A stretch of DNA of 64,000 nucleotides from CAZQEZ01 sp964592475 (GTDB lineage Bacteria; Bacteroidota; Bacteroidia; Cytophagales; Cyclobacteriaceae), in NCBI GenBank assembly GCA_964592475.1, contig CAZQEZ010000003.1, positions 1 through 64,000 of the forward strand, given 5' to 3'. This document shows, one piece after another, positions 1 to 9,436 of the stretch; the first letter of the stretch is position 1; each line of letters opens with the position of its first letter. Both the position numbers and the translations under genes were made by a program. The notes under the pieces were generated by a model. The model was not told the DNA's origin. It saw only the letters and a list, made by a program, of their open reading frames with translations, and made no database searches.

Positions 1-50
1 TTTTACCTTTTATAAGTTACAGAATTTTATTTTAGATATTATATAATAAA

Positions 51-84
51 AAAAAACCGGTAGTTTTCAAATACCGGTTTTTTT
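51..84. terminator. Rho-independent terminator, probably bidirectional
   Basis: An inverted repeat with arms AAACCGGTA (54-62) and TACCGGTTT (72-80) is flanked by an A-run on the left and a T-run on the right. It therefore works as an intrinsic terminator on either strand. It lies just past the stop codon of the minus-strand M16 gene ending at 113 and most likely ends that operon. Confidence 0.8.
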
Positions 85-112
85 GATCTTAGTTAATTAA
101 TGATAGTTTAGC

Positions 113-2182
113 TTATTCTATCACGAAAATATCATCAGCTAATCCTTTATTGATTTCAACCGATTCTAACCTGGCATCTATCATTTGTGGCCCTATGGAA
201 GTTGATTGCGAATGTGGGACCATTATACCATCTACTTCCTGGTAGTCGGAAAAAGATACTGCTTGCGTCATTTGGCCTTGTGGAGTTTCCAACACGGTTA
301 CTTGCTTCAATTTAAGGCCGGTTTCTTTATCATACATCAACGAAACCGAGGAACCTGACGGAAGCTCGAAACCTATTACATAGGCATCCTTGCCATCTAC
401 TTGCTCAACACCAGTAAGTTGGTACGCTATATCACTATTTAGTAGTTGCATTTCCAGAAACATTGCCGAATTAATTTTGGTATCAGCAGCAGTATTTTCA
501 TCCATTGGCATTTTTTGGCCCATAGCCATTTGCACACCTTTTTCTCCATCAAATACTACTTTGTTGAGTACATTATCTCCCATTTTTACTTCAGTAACTG
601 ATTTATGGGGTGCTTTCTTTTGGTTCACAATTGACAATTTTCCTTGTGGAATAGCTGCTGATAAAACAAGCTCAATATCCTCTACTTTATCAAGGGTCTG
701 CTTGCCACCAATGGCTTCAATATAATTATTTAAAACCTGATCGGCTGATACGTCTGTTGGCATATCGAAATTAGGCGCCTCTATTTCATTGCCATACATG
801 TCGTAATACTGTATTTTCCCAAACTTCTCCAAAGTAGGGGCAATTTGTGAAGCTTTGCCTACAGCTACGATATAAGCATTAGCAGGAGTAACATATTTTT
901 GAGCCAGCTTTTGTACATCTTCCTTGGTGGTAGATTGAATTGTTTTTATGTAATTTTTATAATAATCAGCTGGCAAACCAAGCCTTTCGGTATTAATGGC
1001 AAATCGAGCAATGTTTTGCGCATTCTCCAAAGCCCTGATAAAACCTCCCGCATATTCATTTTTGGATAGAGTTATTTCCAGGTCTTCCACTTCTTCTTGT
1101 CTCAATCTTTTCAATTCGGACATAAACTCTATCAAAGCACTATCCGTAACTTCAGTTCTCACGCTTGCATTGGCGCTAAAAGTACCAACCAACTCATCGC
1201 TACTAACTGAAGAGTAAGCGCCATAGGTATATCCTTTATCTTCCCGAATATTTTTAAACAATCTTCCGGAAGAACCTCCCCCCAAAATCCTATTCATCAC
1301 GTTGGCCCTGATAGCCTCTTCGCTGCCTGTTTTTAAGTCTATAGGATAAGTAATATCCACTATAGTTTGTACTGCATTAGGCCTGTTTACCAGGGCAACG
1401 TAAGTTGCTTCGGGTTTTTTTGGCATGTCATACTCATGTTTAGGCACATCACCCTTTTCCCATTGAGCAAAATATTTGTTAGCCAGTTTTTTTGCTTCAC
1501 TTACTTCAATGTCACCCACTATTGCCAGGTAAGACACATTCGGCTTAAAATAGGTTTGGTAATAGTTACTAATATCCTCTACTGTTATATTTTCGACCGT
1601 ACTCTCGGTTTCCAACTCACCATAAGGGTGGTCTTTACCATGCACAAGTACCTGAGCTACATTACCTGCAATGGCATTTGGGTCATCTTTTTCTGCTGCT
1701 AAACCTGAAACAACCTGCTTTTTCAATTTTTCCAATTCTTCGGCAGGAAAAGTAGGATTAAATAAAATATCGGTCATAAGCTCAAGCAATTTATCTTGAT
1801 GCTTACTTAGCGATGCAGCATATAAAGATGCTGAACCGGGAAACAAAGAGGCACTGATATAATCTATCTCACTATCTATTTGAGCTTTGGTTCTATTAGT
1901 AGTTCCACTGCGCATCATTTGGCCTACCAAATTTAAAAATCCGGCTTTATCACCTTCCATTACTGGGTCTCGATCTACCCTTAGAGAAAATGCTACCGTG
2001 GGTAATTTATCATCTTTTACAACTATTACGGTTAGCCCGTTTTTTAAAGTAAATTTGTCATATTTACCCATGTTGATGACCGGAGCCGGACCGGGCTCTG
2101 GTTTTTTAGTTCTGTCAACCTGAGCTTGTACATTTCCTGCTAAAAATATCAGTAATAAAATTATTAATCTATATTTTTTCAT
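113..2182 (-). CDS. M16 peptidase-like subunit lacking the zinc motif, with C-terminal lipoprotein-sorting-like domain
   Basis: A 689-residue secreted or periplasmic protein with an N-terminal signal peptide ending near VQAQ. Residues of about 35-460 form the two-lobed M16 (insulinase/pitrilysin) fold. Where active members carry HxxEH, this one reads NLVGQ, so it should not bind zinc. It keeps the arginine/tyrosine segment (IREDKGYTYG) used for substrate binding. The last 200 residues (from about 480, NNYIEAIGGK) look like the LolA/outer-membrane-lipoprotein-sorting type of beta domain. It follows the zinc-bearing M16 gene by 26 bases on the same strand, so the two are probably co-transcribed. 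Heterodimers of a zinc subunit with a zinc-less R/Y subunit are known for M16B enzymes; that this pair forms one is inference. Confidence 0.88.
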   Translation of the reverse strand: MKKYRLIILLLIFLAGNVQAQVDRTKKPEPGPAPVINMGKYDKFTLKNGLTVIVVKDDKLPTVAFSLRVDRDPVMEGDKAGFLNLVGQMMRSGTTNRTKAQIDSEIDYISASLFPGSASLYAASLSKHQDKLLELMTDILFNPTFPAEELEKLKKQVVSGLAAEKDDPNAIAGNVAQVLVHGKDHPYGELETESTVENITVEDISNYYQTYFKPNVSYLAIVGDIEVSEAKKLANKYFAQWEKGDVPKHEYDMPKKPEATYVALVNRPNAVQTIVDITYPIDLKTGSEEAIRANVMNRILGGGSSGRLFKNIREDKGYTYGAYSSVSSDELVGTFSANASVRTEVTDSALIEFMSELKRLRQEEVEDLEITLSKNEYAGGFIRALENAQNIARFAINTERLGLPADYYKNYIKTIQSTTKEDVQKLAQKYVTPANAYIVAVGKASQIAPTLEKFGKIQYYDMYGNEIEAPNFDMPTDVSADQVLNNYIEAIGGKQTLDKVEDIELVLSAAIPQGKLSIVNQKKAPHKSVTEVKMGDNVLNKVVFDGEKGVQMAMGQKMPMDENTAADTKINSAMFLEMQLLNSDIAYQLTGVEQVDGKDAYVIGFELPSGSSVSLMYDKETGLKLKQVTVLETPQGQMTQAVSFSDYQEVDGIMVPHSQSTSIGPQMIDARLESVEINKGLADDIFVIE

Positions 2183-2208
2183 TGTTAATTTCTTTTAAGT
2201 TGTGCAAA

Positions 2209-3528
2209 TTATTGTTGAGACGACATGGGTAACCAGTGAATCAATACCCTGTTTTCTGTAGTAAGATACTCTTTGGCAATTTGCTGTATATCTTCTTTGG
2301 TCACAGCCAAATACTTATCCAATTCAGTATTTATCAAATCCGTATCCCCATACAAAACATAATAATCAGCTAAACTATTGGCTATGCCCGCCACATCAGA
2401 TTTACTATTAATGAAGTCACTTTCCACCTGATTTCTAATTTTGTTAAATTCTTCATCGGTAATAAGCTCATTTTGTAAGGTGTTTACCTCTTCCAAAACT
2501 GCTTTTTCTACCACGTTTACCTCTACACCCATATTGGCAATGGCAAACATGGTAAATAATCCCGGGTCCTCAGATCCTGAAGGAAATGCCCCGGATGCCA
2601 CGGCAAGTTCTTTATTATCCACGAGCGATTTATACAGTCGAGAACTTTGCCCGTCAGAAAGTACTTTGTTCAGCATGCTTAAAGCATAGTAGTCTTTTGA
2701 ACCTACCTCAGGCACGTGATAGGCTACCATCACGGCCGGCAATTGCACTTCATCGTAAACCACATCTCTTACTTCTTCAATTTTTTTAGGCTCTACAGGT
2801 AAATCTCTGTTTATTTCATCCCCAGCTGGTATATCGGTAAAGTAATCATTGATCAATTTTTTAGTAGCTTCAATATCAATATCACCCGCTACGGTAAGTA
2901 CGGCATTATTGGGAGTATAAAATTTATCTCTAAAATCAATAAAATCCTGAACCGAGGCATTATTTAAATGCTCCATAGAGCCAATCGGGGTCCATCGGTA
3001 AGGATGTTTTTCATATGCTTTGGCATAAATTTCTTGCTGAAAAGAGCCATATGGTTGATTGTCATACCTTTGACGTTTTTCTTCTTTCACAACTTCGCGT
3101 TGAGTACTTACTGTAGCAGAATCTACAATCATGTGCAGCATACGTTCAGACTCAAGCCATAAACCTAAAGCAAGCTGATTGGAGGGGAAGATTTCATAAT
3201 AGTAAGTAACATCAGTGGTTGTATAAGCATTATTGGTACCGCCGGCTTCACCCACAAAAATATCAAATTCCCCGGGCGCAATATTTTTAGAACCGCCAAA
3301 TGAAACATGTTCAAAGAAATGAGCAAAACCGGTTTTATCAATTTCTTCATTTTTTGAACCCACATGATACATAACTCCTGTAGCCACTATCGGGGTTGAA
3401 TTATCCTGATGAAGGATAACATGTAAGCCATTGGGCAAGTCATATTCTTCAAAATCGATATTAACTGATTGCGCATCAGCTAACTGCACCGTTAGTAACA
3501 ATACAATCGAAAGCATTAATTTTCTCAT
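2209..3528 (-). CDS. M16 family zinc metallopeptidase, catalytic subunit
   Basis: A 439-residue exported protease with a signal peptide (MRKLMLSIVLL, cleavage near ADAQ). The inverted zinc motif HFFEH is present at about residues 70-74, with a downstream glutamate cluster (REVVKEEK) expected to give the third ligand. The length fits a single M16B subunit. The region matching the C-lobe reads SRLYKSLVDNKELAV and lacks the tyrosine seen in the partner gene, so the two proteins look complementary. The start is ATG and the gene is first in a two-gene minus-strand operon. Substrates are unknown; members of this group usually degrade peptides in the periplasm or at the outer membrane. Confidence 0.92.
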   Translation of the reverse strand: MRKLMLSIVLLLTVQLADAQSVNIDFEEYDLPNGLHVILHQDNSTPIVATGVMYHVGSKNEEIDKTGFAHFFEHVSFGGSKNIAPGEFDIFVGEAGGTNNAYTTTDVTYYYEIFPSNQLALGLWLESERMLHMIVDSATVSTQREVVKEEKRQRYDNQPYGSFQQEIYAKAYEKHPYRWTPIGSMEHLNNASVQDFIDFRDKFYTPNNAVLTVAGDIDIEATKKLINDYFTDIPAGDEINRDLPVEPKKIEEVRDVVYDEVQLPAVMVAYHVPEVGSKDYYALSMLNKVLSDGQSSRLYKSLVDNKELAVASGAFPSGSEDPGLFTMFAIANMGVEVNVVEKAVLEEVNTLQNELITDEEFNKIRNQVESDFINSKSDVAGIANSLADYYVLYGDTDLINTELDKYLAVTKEDIQQIAKEYLTTENRVLIHWLPMSSQQ

Positions 3529-3938
3529 ATTTAATGTAAGTTTAGTTTATCAATTAGTATTAAATCATGTAATAAAAGTACAATTATAACTTAATTGTTA
3601 AGAAAAGCATCATCATTTGTATAAATGGAAATATACTTATGCCAATGCCATGCGAAACAAAATAATAATAATATTTGGTATATGCCACTTTAAATAATAT
3701 TTACTTGCAATTATTTATGATAAACAAATACATGAAGCTAATTAAAAAATAATTGACAGCCTGTTTGTTCTTCGTGACTTTGTAATATATCAAGTGATAT
3801 TTTAAAAAATCATGAATATGGAGATCGATTAAGTTTCATGTTTGACATATAGTTAATAATTTAGCAGTTCTTTTATCCAAATGAAATCATAATTACTGAA
3901 AAAGATAAAATTTCAACTCAAATAATCAATAATTAACA
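3529..3938. other. 410-base divergent intergenic region
   Basis: This AT-rich spacer separates the minus-strand M16 operon from hppA. I see no gene or RNA in it. A possible plus-strand promoter is TTG at 3753-3755, a 19-base spacer, and TGACTTTG at 3775-3782, one base away from the Bacteroidota box TAnnTTTG. That would give a leader of about 150 bases before hppA. The promoter call is weak. Confidence 0.4.
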
Positions 3939-6206
3939 ATGGAAAACTTAATTTATTTGTTACCCTTGCTCGGTGTCATAGGGCTAATTTTTGTTTATGT
4001 TCGATCATCGTGGGTAGACAAACAAGAAGTGGGTACAGAAAAAATGGCTCGAATAGCAAAACACATTTCCGATGGAGCTATCGCGTTTCTTAAGGCCGAA
4101 TATAAAATTTTGGCCATTTTTGTTATAGCGGTGGCTGTTTTATTAGCTATCAAAGGTAGTACAGAAGCTACCTCCAATAGTTTGGTAGCGCTAAGTTTTA
4201 TTACAGGTGCATTTTGCTCTGGCTTTGCCGGTTTGATAGGTATGCGAGTGGCCACTCGCGCCAATGTAAGAACTACCCAGGCGGCTCGTACTTCTTTAGG
4301 CAAAGCATTAGGAGTAGCTTTTGCTGGTGGCTCTGTAATGGGACTCGGTGTAGTTGGGTTAGGTATTCTTGGTTTAAGCGGTCTTTTTATCGTTTTTACA
4401 CAATTTATCGGAGCAGATTGGGATATTTCCAGAGTATTAAATGTGATTTCCGGTTTTTCATTAGGAGCTTCATCCATTGCATTATTTGCCAGAGTAGGCG
4501 GAGGTATTTATACCAAAGCTGCTGATGTAGGAGCCGACCTAGTAGGCAAAGTAGAAGCCGGCATTCCGGAAGATCACCCTTTGAACCCTGCAACTATTGC
4601 AGATAATGTAGGAGATAACGTGGGTGACGTTGCCGGTATGGGTGCCGATTTATTTGAATCATATGTAGGATCAATTATTGCTACCATGGTGCTGGGAGCT
4701 GCCTTTGTTGCCTTACCGGAATTTTCGGATGGCTTTAGTCAATTATCGGCTGTTTTACTCCCACTTTTTCTAACAGGTGCAGGTATACTGGTTTCCATTT
4801 TAGGTACCTTCTTCGTTAAAGTGAAGGATGGAGGAGACCCACACAAAGCATTAAACTTTGGTGAATTTGTTTCAGGTATCGTGATGCTAATTGTTTCCTA
4901 TTTAATTATTCAATGGATGCTTCCGGAAACCTGGACGTTGAATGGAGAAACTTATACTTCAATGGGAGTTTTCTGGGCTGTATTTTCCGGATTAGCAATT
5001 GCTTTATTCATTGGTCAAATAACCGAATATTATACAGGTACTGGTAAAAAACCAGTTGTTTCCATTGTAAATCAATCTGTAACTGGGCCCGCTACCAATA
5101 TAATTGCCGGGTTAGGAGTGGGCATGCTTTCTACTGGTATTCCCATCATATTAATTGCATCTGCTATTTTAGTATCTTATCATTTTGCAGGCCTATATGG
5201 CATTGCCATAGCAGCAGTGGGTATGTTGTCTAATTTAGGAATACAACTGGCAGTAGATGCTTATGGACCTATCTCTGACAATGCCGGTGGTATTGCTGAG
5301 ATGTCAGAGTTACCCAAAGAAGTAAGAGCCCGTACAGATAAGTTGGACGCTGTAGGTAATACTACCGCGGCTATTGGAAAAGGATTTGCCATTGGTTCGG
5401 CAGCATTAACCGCATTGGCATTATTTGCTGCCTTTATGCAACAGGCCAACATGACAAATATTGGAATTGACATTGCTAAACCAGTGGTAATGTCAGGATT
5501 ATTCTTGGGGGCCATGTTGCCATTTGTGTTTTCGGCCTTGGCAATGAATGCAGTTGGCAGAGCTGCCCGCTCAATGATTCAGGAGGTAAGAAGACAATTT
5601 CGCGATATTCCAGAATTGACCAACGCGCTAAAAATAATGAAAAAGTATAATGGCGATGTAGAGCATGCTACTGAAGAAGACAAGAAAATACTCGATGAAG
5701 CTGATGGTGCTGCCGAGTACAGTAAATGTGTAGCCATTTCTACCAAAGCTTCGCTAAAAGAAATGATATTGCCCGGTTTACTAGCCATTGCTGCTCCGGT
5801 AGCTATTGGATTTTTAGGAGGCCCTGAGATGCTTGGAGGTTTATTAGCAGGTGTTACTGTTTCCGGTGTATTAATGGCTATCTTCCAGGCCAATGCCGGA
5901 GGTGCTTGGGATAATGCCAAAAAAATGATTGAAGAAGGAGTAACCATTGACGGCAAAGAATACGAAAAAGGGTCCGAACCTCATAAAGCAGCTGTAGTTG
6001 GTGATACCGTTGGGGATCCTTTTAAAGACACTTCTGGTCCTTCCTTAAATATTCTACTTAAGCTTATGAGTGTAGTAGCACTTGTAATTGCTCCTTCCAT
6101 CGCCTTGAATAATATAGATATTCTTGAAGCTGAAAAGCAATTGAAAGAAAGTGAAGCTAACATAATAGAGATGACCTTGCCTGTAGAAGAAGTAAGTTTA
6201 AAATAA
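3939..6206 (+). CDS. hppA: membrane-bound ion-translocating pyrophosphatase
   Basis: A 755-residue polytopic membrane protein that hydrolyses pyrophosphate and pumps H+ and/or Na+ across the inner membrane. The family signature is intact: DVGADLVGKVEAG, then DNVGDNVGDVAG with the Mg-PPi-binding aspartates near residues 210-235, and the C-terminal DTVGDPFKDTSGPS. The segment GNTTAAIGKG has alanine rather than lysine after NTT, which by family knowledge marks the K+-dependent subgroup. Whether it pumps H+, Na+ or both cannot be settled by eye. It stands alone on the plus strand, with a strong terminator directly after it. Its likely roles are pyrophosphate disposal and ion-gradient supply. Confidence 0.96.
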   Translation: MENLIYLLPLLGVIGLIFVYVRSSWVDKQEVGTEKMARIAKHISDGAIAFLKAEYKILAIFVIAVAVLLAIKGSTEATSNSLVALSFITGAFCSGFAGLIGMRVATRANVRTTQAARTSLGKALGVAFAGGSVMGLGVVGLGILGLSGLFIVFTQFIGADWDISRVLNVISGFSLGASSIALFARVGGGIYTKAADVGADLVGKVEAGIPEDHPLNPATIADNVGDNVGDVAGMGADLFESYVGSIIATMVLGAAFVALPEFSDGFSQLSAVLLPLFLTGAGILVSILGTFFVKVKDGGDPHKALNFGEFVSGIVMLIVSYLIIQWMLPETWTLNGETYTSMGVFWAVFSGLAIALFIGQITEYYTGTGKKPVVSIVNQSVTGPATNIIAGLGVGMLSTGIPIILIASAILVSYHFAGLYGIAIAAVGMLSNLGIQLAVDAYGPISDNAGGIAEMSELPKEVRARTDKLDAVGNTTAAIGKGFAIGSAALTALALFAAFMQQANMTNIGIDIAKPVVMSGLFLGAMLPFVFSALAMNAVGRAARSMIQEVRRQFRDIPELTNALKIMKKYNGDVEHATEEDKKILDEADGAAEYSKCVAISTKASLKEMILPGLLAIAAPVAIGFLGGPEMLGGLLAGVTVSGVLMAIFQANAGGAWDNAKKMIEEGVTIDGKEYEKGSEPHKAAVVGDTVGDPFKDTSGPSLNILLKLMSVVALVIAPSIALNNIDILEAEKQLKESEANIIEMTLPVEEVSLK

Positions 6207-6231
6207 GGCTTGACTATTCCCGAATTGACAT

Positions 6232-6267
6232 AAAAAAAGCGTATCAAGTAAATGATGCGCTTTTTTT
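6232..6267. terminator. bidirectional intrinsic terminator between hppA and the YtxH gene
   Basis: Arms AAAAAAAGCG (6232-6241) and CGCTTTTTTT (6258-6267) form a hairpin with A- and T-runs on both sides, lying between two convergent genes. It can stop transcripts from either direction. Confidence 0.85.
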
Positions 6268-6292
6268 ATTGCTTTTTTCAAAATATAATGAA

Positions 6293-6622
6293 TTAGCTCT
6301 TCATTTTCTTCAAGTTTTCAATTTGCTCTTTGGCTATTTCATTAAGCTTTTCAATCTCTTCGGAAGTGTAATTGCTGATCTGTTTAGTCGCATCTTGAAT
6401 CAATTTATTTAATTTTTCTCTGGTGGCAGCACCTGATTCAGTAGCAAACAAAAAACCTGCTCCTACACCAGCTAAAACCCCAAGGATGGTTGCACTTACA
6501 ATAAGTCCGGTGTTGTCTTTTTTCTTTTTTGGAGGTTCTGCTCCTATCTTATATTTAATAAATTGACTTACATTGTCGAAAAGTTGATTCACAATCTGAT
6601 TTTTATCGGTAAGATTCTTCAT
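6293..6622 (-). CDS. YtxH domain-containing small membrane protein
   Basis: A 109-residue protein with one glycine-rich membrane helix at about residues 40-64 (VSATILGVLAGVGAGFL), followed by the YtxH-style segment (ATESGAATREKLNKL) and a charged, probably coiled helix of lysines and glutamates up to the C-terminus. The N-terminal 35 residues are soluble and contain several lysines before the helix. The family is small, envelope-associated and often stress-related; no biochemical role is established. It is a single gene that converges with hppA. Confidence 0.75.
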   Translation of the reverse strand: MKNLTDKNQIVNQLFDNVSQFIKYKIGAEPPKKKKDNTGLIVSATILGVLAGVGAGFLFATESGAATREKLNKLIQDATKQISNYTSEEIEKLNEIAKEQIENLKKMKS

Positions 6623-6720
6623 AAAAAATGATTATTTAAAAGTGATAAATTTAAGTACAACAAAATTCTAACTATCTTCATGACTCGAATGTTTAAGTTA
6701 TCACCTCAGAAGCATAGTGT

Positions 6721-7527
6721 ATGAAAAATTGGCAAAAGAAACTTCATGAAATAATTTTTGAAGCCGATACACCAACAGGAAAAGCGTTTGATGTAGTATT
6801 ATTGATTAATATTGGCTTGAGTGTGTTTGCTGTAATGCTTGAAAGTGTTGAGTCAATTTCTATTCGCTATGGCAATTTACTACGAACGATGGAGTGGATG
6901 TTTACTTTTTTGTTTACATTAGAATATTTATTGCGAATTATTTCTGTAAGAAAGCCACTCGGATACGTTTTTAGTTTTTTAGGAATTATCGACTTGCTTG
7001 CAATCTTGCCCACTTATTTAAGTCTGTTTTTTGTAAGTACTCAGGCATTAGTCATATTTAGAGCGATAAGACTTTTAAGAATTTTCCGCGTTTTTAAGCT
7101 GGCACGCTATTTAAAAGAAGGACGTATAATTTCATTGGCATTGAAGGCCAGTCGTTTTAAAATCACTGTATTCTTAACCGGTGTAATGAGCGTAGTTTTA
7201 ATTATGGGTACACTTATGTATCTTATAGAAGGTACTGAAAATGGCTTTACCAGCATCCCCCGCAGTGTATATTGGGCTATTGTTACATTGACTACTGTTG
7301 GCTATGGAGATATTGCTCCGCAAACGATACCAGGACAAATGGTGGCTGCCATAATAATGATATTAGGGTATGCAATCATAGCAGTACCTACAGGAATCGT
7401 TACCTCTGAATTATCTAAAGTGGTGGAAAAAGAAGCGAGTACCCAATCATGCCCTGAGTGCTCCAGAGAAGGACATGATGTAGATGCCGTCTATTGTAAG
7501 TATTGTGGTGCTGAACTAAATGAATAA
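6721..7527 (+). CDS. voltage-gated-type potassium channel with C-terminal zinc ribbon
   Basis: A 268-residue inner-membrane protein with six helices. An S4-like segment with spaced arginines (FRAIRLLRIFRVFKLARY, about residues 116-133) precedes the pore. The selectivity filter TTVGYGD is at about residues 193-199, as in K+ channels. After the last helix there is no RCK or cyclic-nucleotide domain. Instead a short C-terminal tail carries two CxxC pairs (CPEC...CKYC) with zinc-ribbon spacing. Tetrameric assembly and K+ selectivity follow from the family. Ligand or redox control through the ribbon is only inference. Confidence 0.88.
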   Translation: MKNWQKKLHEIIFEADTPTGKAFDVVLLINIGLSVFAVMLESVESISIRYGNLLRTMEWMFTFLFTLEYLLRIISVRKPLGYVFSFLGIIDLLAILPTYLSLFFVSTQALVIFRAIRLLRIFRVFKLARYLKEGRIISLALKASRFKITVFLTGVMSVVLIMGTLMYLIEGTENGFTSIPRSVYWAIVTLTTVGYGDIAPQTIPGQMVAAIIMILGYAIIAVPTGIVTSELSKVVEKEASTQSCPECSREGHDVDAVYCKYCGAELNE

Positions 7528-7641
7528 AAAATAGCCTGAACGACTTCTTCGTTTATTTTATCTACGGTAATTATTTGCTTGTCGAAAAAAAAGTTTTGTT
7601 AATTATCTGATGCTTAACTTTCATAAAAATCTGCAAAAACT

Positions 7642-8184
7642 ATGAAAAAAATAAGCACGTTTATATTGATTTCTTTATTAAGTTGCGCTTCTATTTTCGC
7701 GCAAAAAAACAAATTAACGCCTAAACTAGCCATTGATGCTTTACTAAAAGATAAAATTGATAATTTCAGGTTGGATAAAAGCATGAATAGTTTAATAGAT
7801 AGTGAGGTTTTAAGGCTGTCTTCGCAGCACCACTCTTATTACATGGCTACTACCCAAATTGTATCTCACTATCAAACTATGAATTTGGTAAGTATGTCAT
7901 CTATTTATTCTCCACGTAAGCGGGTGAATTATTTTAGCCCTGAACAATTACCGGAGGATTTTCGGTTTTCAGAAATAGTGGTAGGCATTAAATGTAAATC
8001 AGAAAAGGCATCGGTCGTAGCTAGCGAATTGATGAAAACTATTATGAAAACTGAAAATTTCTTGTTATTAATTGACAAAAAATTAAATTGTGTAGGCTTA
8101 AGTACGATTAAAAGGAAGGATCGATATTACCTTACGATCAAATTTGGGGTTGAAAACAATAATGTATTTACAGTCCTTGACTAA
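7642..8184 (+). CDS. secreted protein, possibly a divergent CAP/SCP-like domain
   Basis: A 180-residue protein with a clear signal peptide (MKKISTFILISLLS, cleavage near IFAQ). The mature part has a pattern that resembles the CAP/SCP fold: an early helix with NFRLDKSMNSLIDSE, then SSQHHSYYMATTQIVSHYQ, and near the end a strand pair (NCVGLSTIKRKDRYYLTIKFG) like the closing GVGxx...YYxxxxF segment. The match is by pattern only and the usual histidines are not all obvious. It converges with the polyprenyl synthase gene, with only two bases between the stop codons. I would treat it as a hypothetical secreted protein. Confidence 0.55.
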   Translation: MKKISTFILISLLSCASIFAQKNKLTPKLAIDALLKDKIDNFRLDKSMNSLIDSEVLRLSSQHHSYYMATTQIVSHYQTMNLVSMSSIYSPRKRVNYFSPEQLPEDFRFSEIVVGIKCKSEKASVVASELMKTIMKTENFLLLIDKKLNCVGLSTIKRKDRYYLTIKFGVENNNVFTVLD

Positions 8185-8186
8185 AG

Positions 8187-9161
8187 CTATTTGGTTCTTT
8201 CAATGGTAAACTTCACTAAATCGTGCAATGAATCTCGATAATCTGATGCTGGAAAGTCATTTAAGATTTCCAATGATTCCTGGTAAAATTTATTCATCAC
8301 TTCAGTGGTATATTCTATACCGCCTGATTTTTTTACAAATTCTATTACTTCCGCTACGTTTTTAGGTTTATCGCTTTTGTTTTTTACCTGGTATATGATA
8401 TTTCGTTTTTCTAACCAACTTGTATTTTGCAATGCATAAATTAGTGGCAGGGTCATCTTTTTCTCTTTTATATCAATTCCTACCGGTTTACCAATTTCAA
8501 GGTCTCCATAGTCAAACAAATCATCTTTGATCTGAAATGCCATACCTACCTTTTCGCCAAAAAGTTTCATCTTTTGGATAGTAAGTACGTCTGCACCTGC
8601 CGAACTAGCGCCTACACCGCAGCAGCTAGCAATTAAGGAGGCAGTTTTTTGCCTGATAATTTCATAATACACATCTTCGGTAATATCCATGCTACGAGCT
8701 TTTTCCATTTGCAATAGCTCGCCTTCACTCATTTCTCTCACAGCTTCAGAAACTATTTTTAACAACTCATAATCTCCATTATCTACTGATAATAAAAGTC
8801 CACGCGAAAGAAGATAATCACCTACTAATACAGCAATCTTATTTTTCCATAGTGCATTAATAGAAAAAAAACCCCGCCTGGTATGAGCGTCATCCACCAC
8901 ATCATCATGAACCAGGGTAGCTGTATGAAGCAGCTCTATTAATGCTGCTCCTCTGTATGTAGCCTCTTGAATTGCACCAGATACACCCGCGGATAAAAAT
9001 ACAAACATCGGCCGCATTTGCTTACCCTTGCGCTTAACTATGTAATTCATAATTTTGTCGAGCAGCAAAATGTTGCTTTTCATGGAATGACGAAATTTTT
9101 TTTCAAACTCCGCCATTTCTTCTATAATAGGTGATTTTATCTTTTTAAGTGTGAGTGTCAT
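8187..9161 (-). CDS. polyprenyl diphosphate synthase (octaprenyl/heptaprenyl type)
   Basis: A 324-residue trans-prenyltransferase. The first aspartate-rich motif is DDVVDD within HTATLVHDDVVDDAHTRRG (about residues 82-100). The second is KDDLFDY (about residue 217). KRKGKQMRPM near residue 45 is the usual IPP-binding arginine stretch. It should chain IPP units onto an allylic diphosphate to make the side chain of menaquinone; the exact chain length cannot be read by eye. It stands alone on the minus strand with about 275 bases upstream, in which I see no clear promoter. A name such as ispB is plausible but not certain. Confidence 0.92.
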   Translation of the reverse strand: MTLTLKKIKSPIIEEMAEFEKKFRHSMKSNILLLDKIMNYIVKRKGKQMRPMFVFLSAGVSGAIQEATYRGAALIELLHTATLVHDDVVDDAHTRRGFFSINALWKNKIAVLVGDYLLSRGLLLSVDNGDYELLKIVSEAVREMSEGELLQMEKARSMDITEDVYYEIIRQKTASLIASCCGVGASSAGADVLTIQKMKLFGEKVGMAFQIKDDLFDYGDLEIGKPVGIDIKEKKMTLPLIYALQNTSWLEKRNIIYQVKNKSDKPKNVAEVIEFVKKSGGIEYTTEVMNKFYQESLEILNDFPASDYRDSLHDLVKFTIERTK

Positions 9162-9402
9162 AGAATACTACAATATTAATTGCTTCTATCCATAAATTAA
9201 AGAAACCTTAAATTATGATGCAGATATTTTTAGTTTGCTCCATAACAAATAGTAGACAAAATTGATTGGTTTTAACTAATATTAATTTTAATTTTCCCTA
9301 TCTATAGCGTCATTAGCACACACGATTGACTTTTACTTTATCTCTAGCAGTTTTACATTTACTTCTTTTCAAGATAAACTATTATTTTAATTGGATGCGT
9401 TA

Positions 9403-9410
9403 TAATTTTG
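9403..9410 (+). promoter_or_regulatory. candidate -7 box of valS
   Basis: TAATTTTG fits the Bacteroidota sigma-A box TAnnTTTG and ends 26 bases before the first ATG of valS. I do not see a good TTTG at the usual distance upstream, so the call rests on the -7 box and its position. Confidence 0.5.
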
Positions 9411-9436
9411 CGGCTTAATTTTTTAATTTTAAAAGA

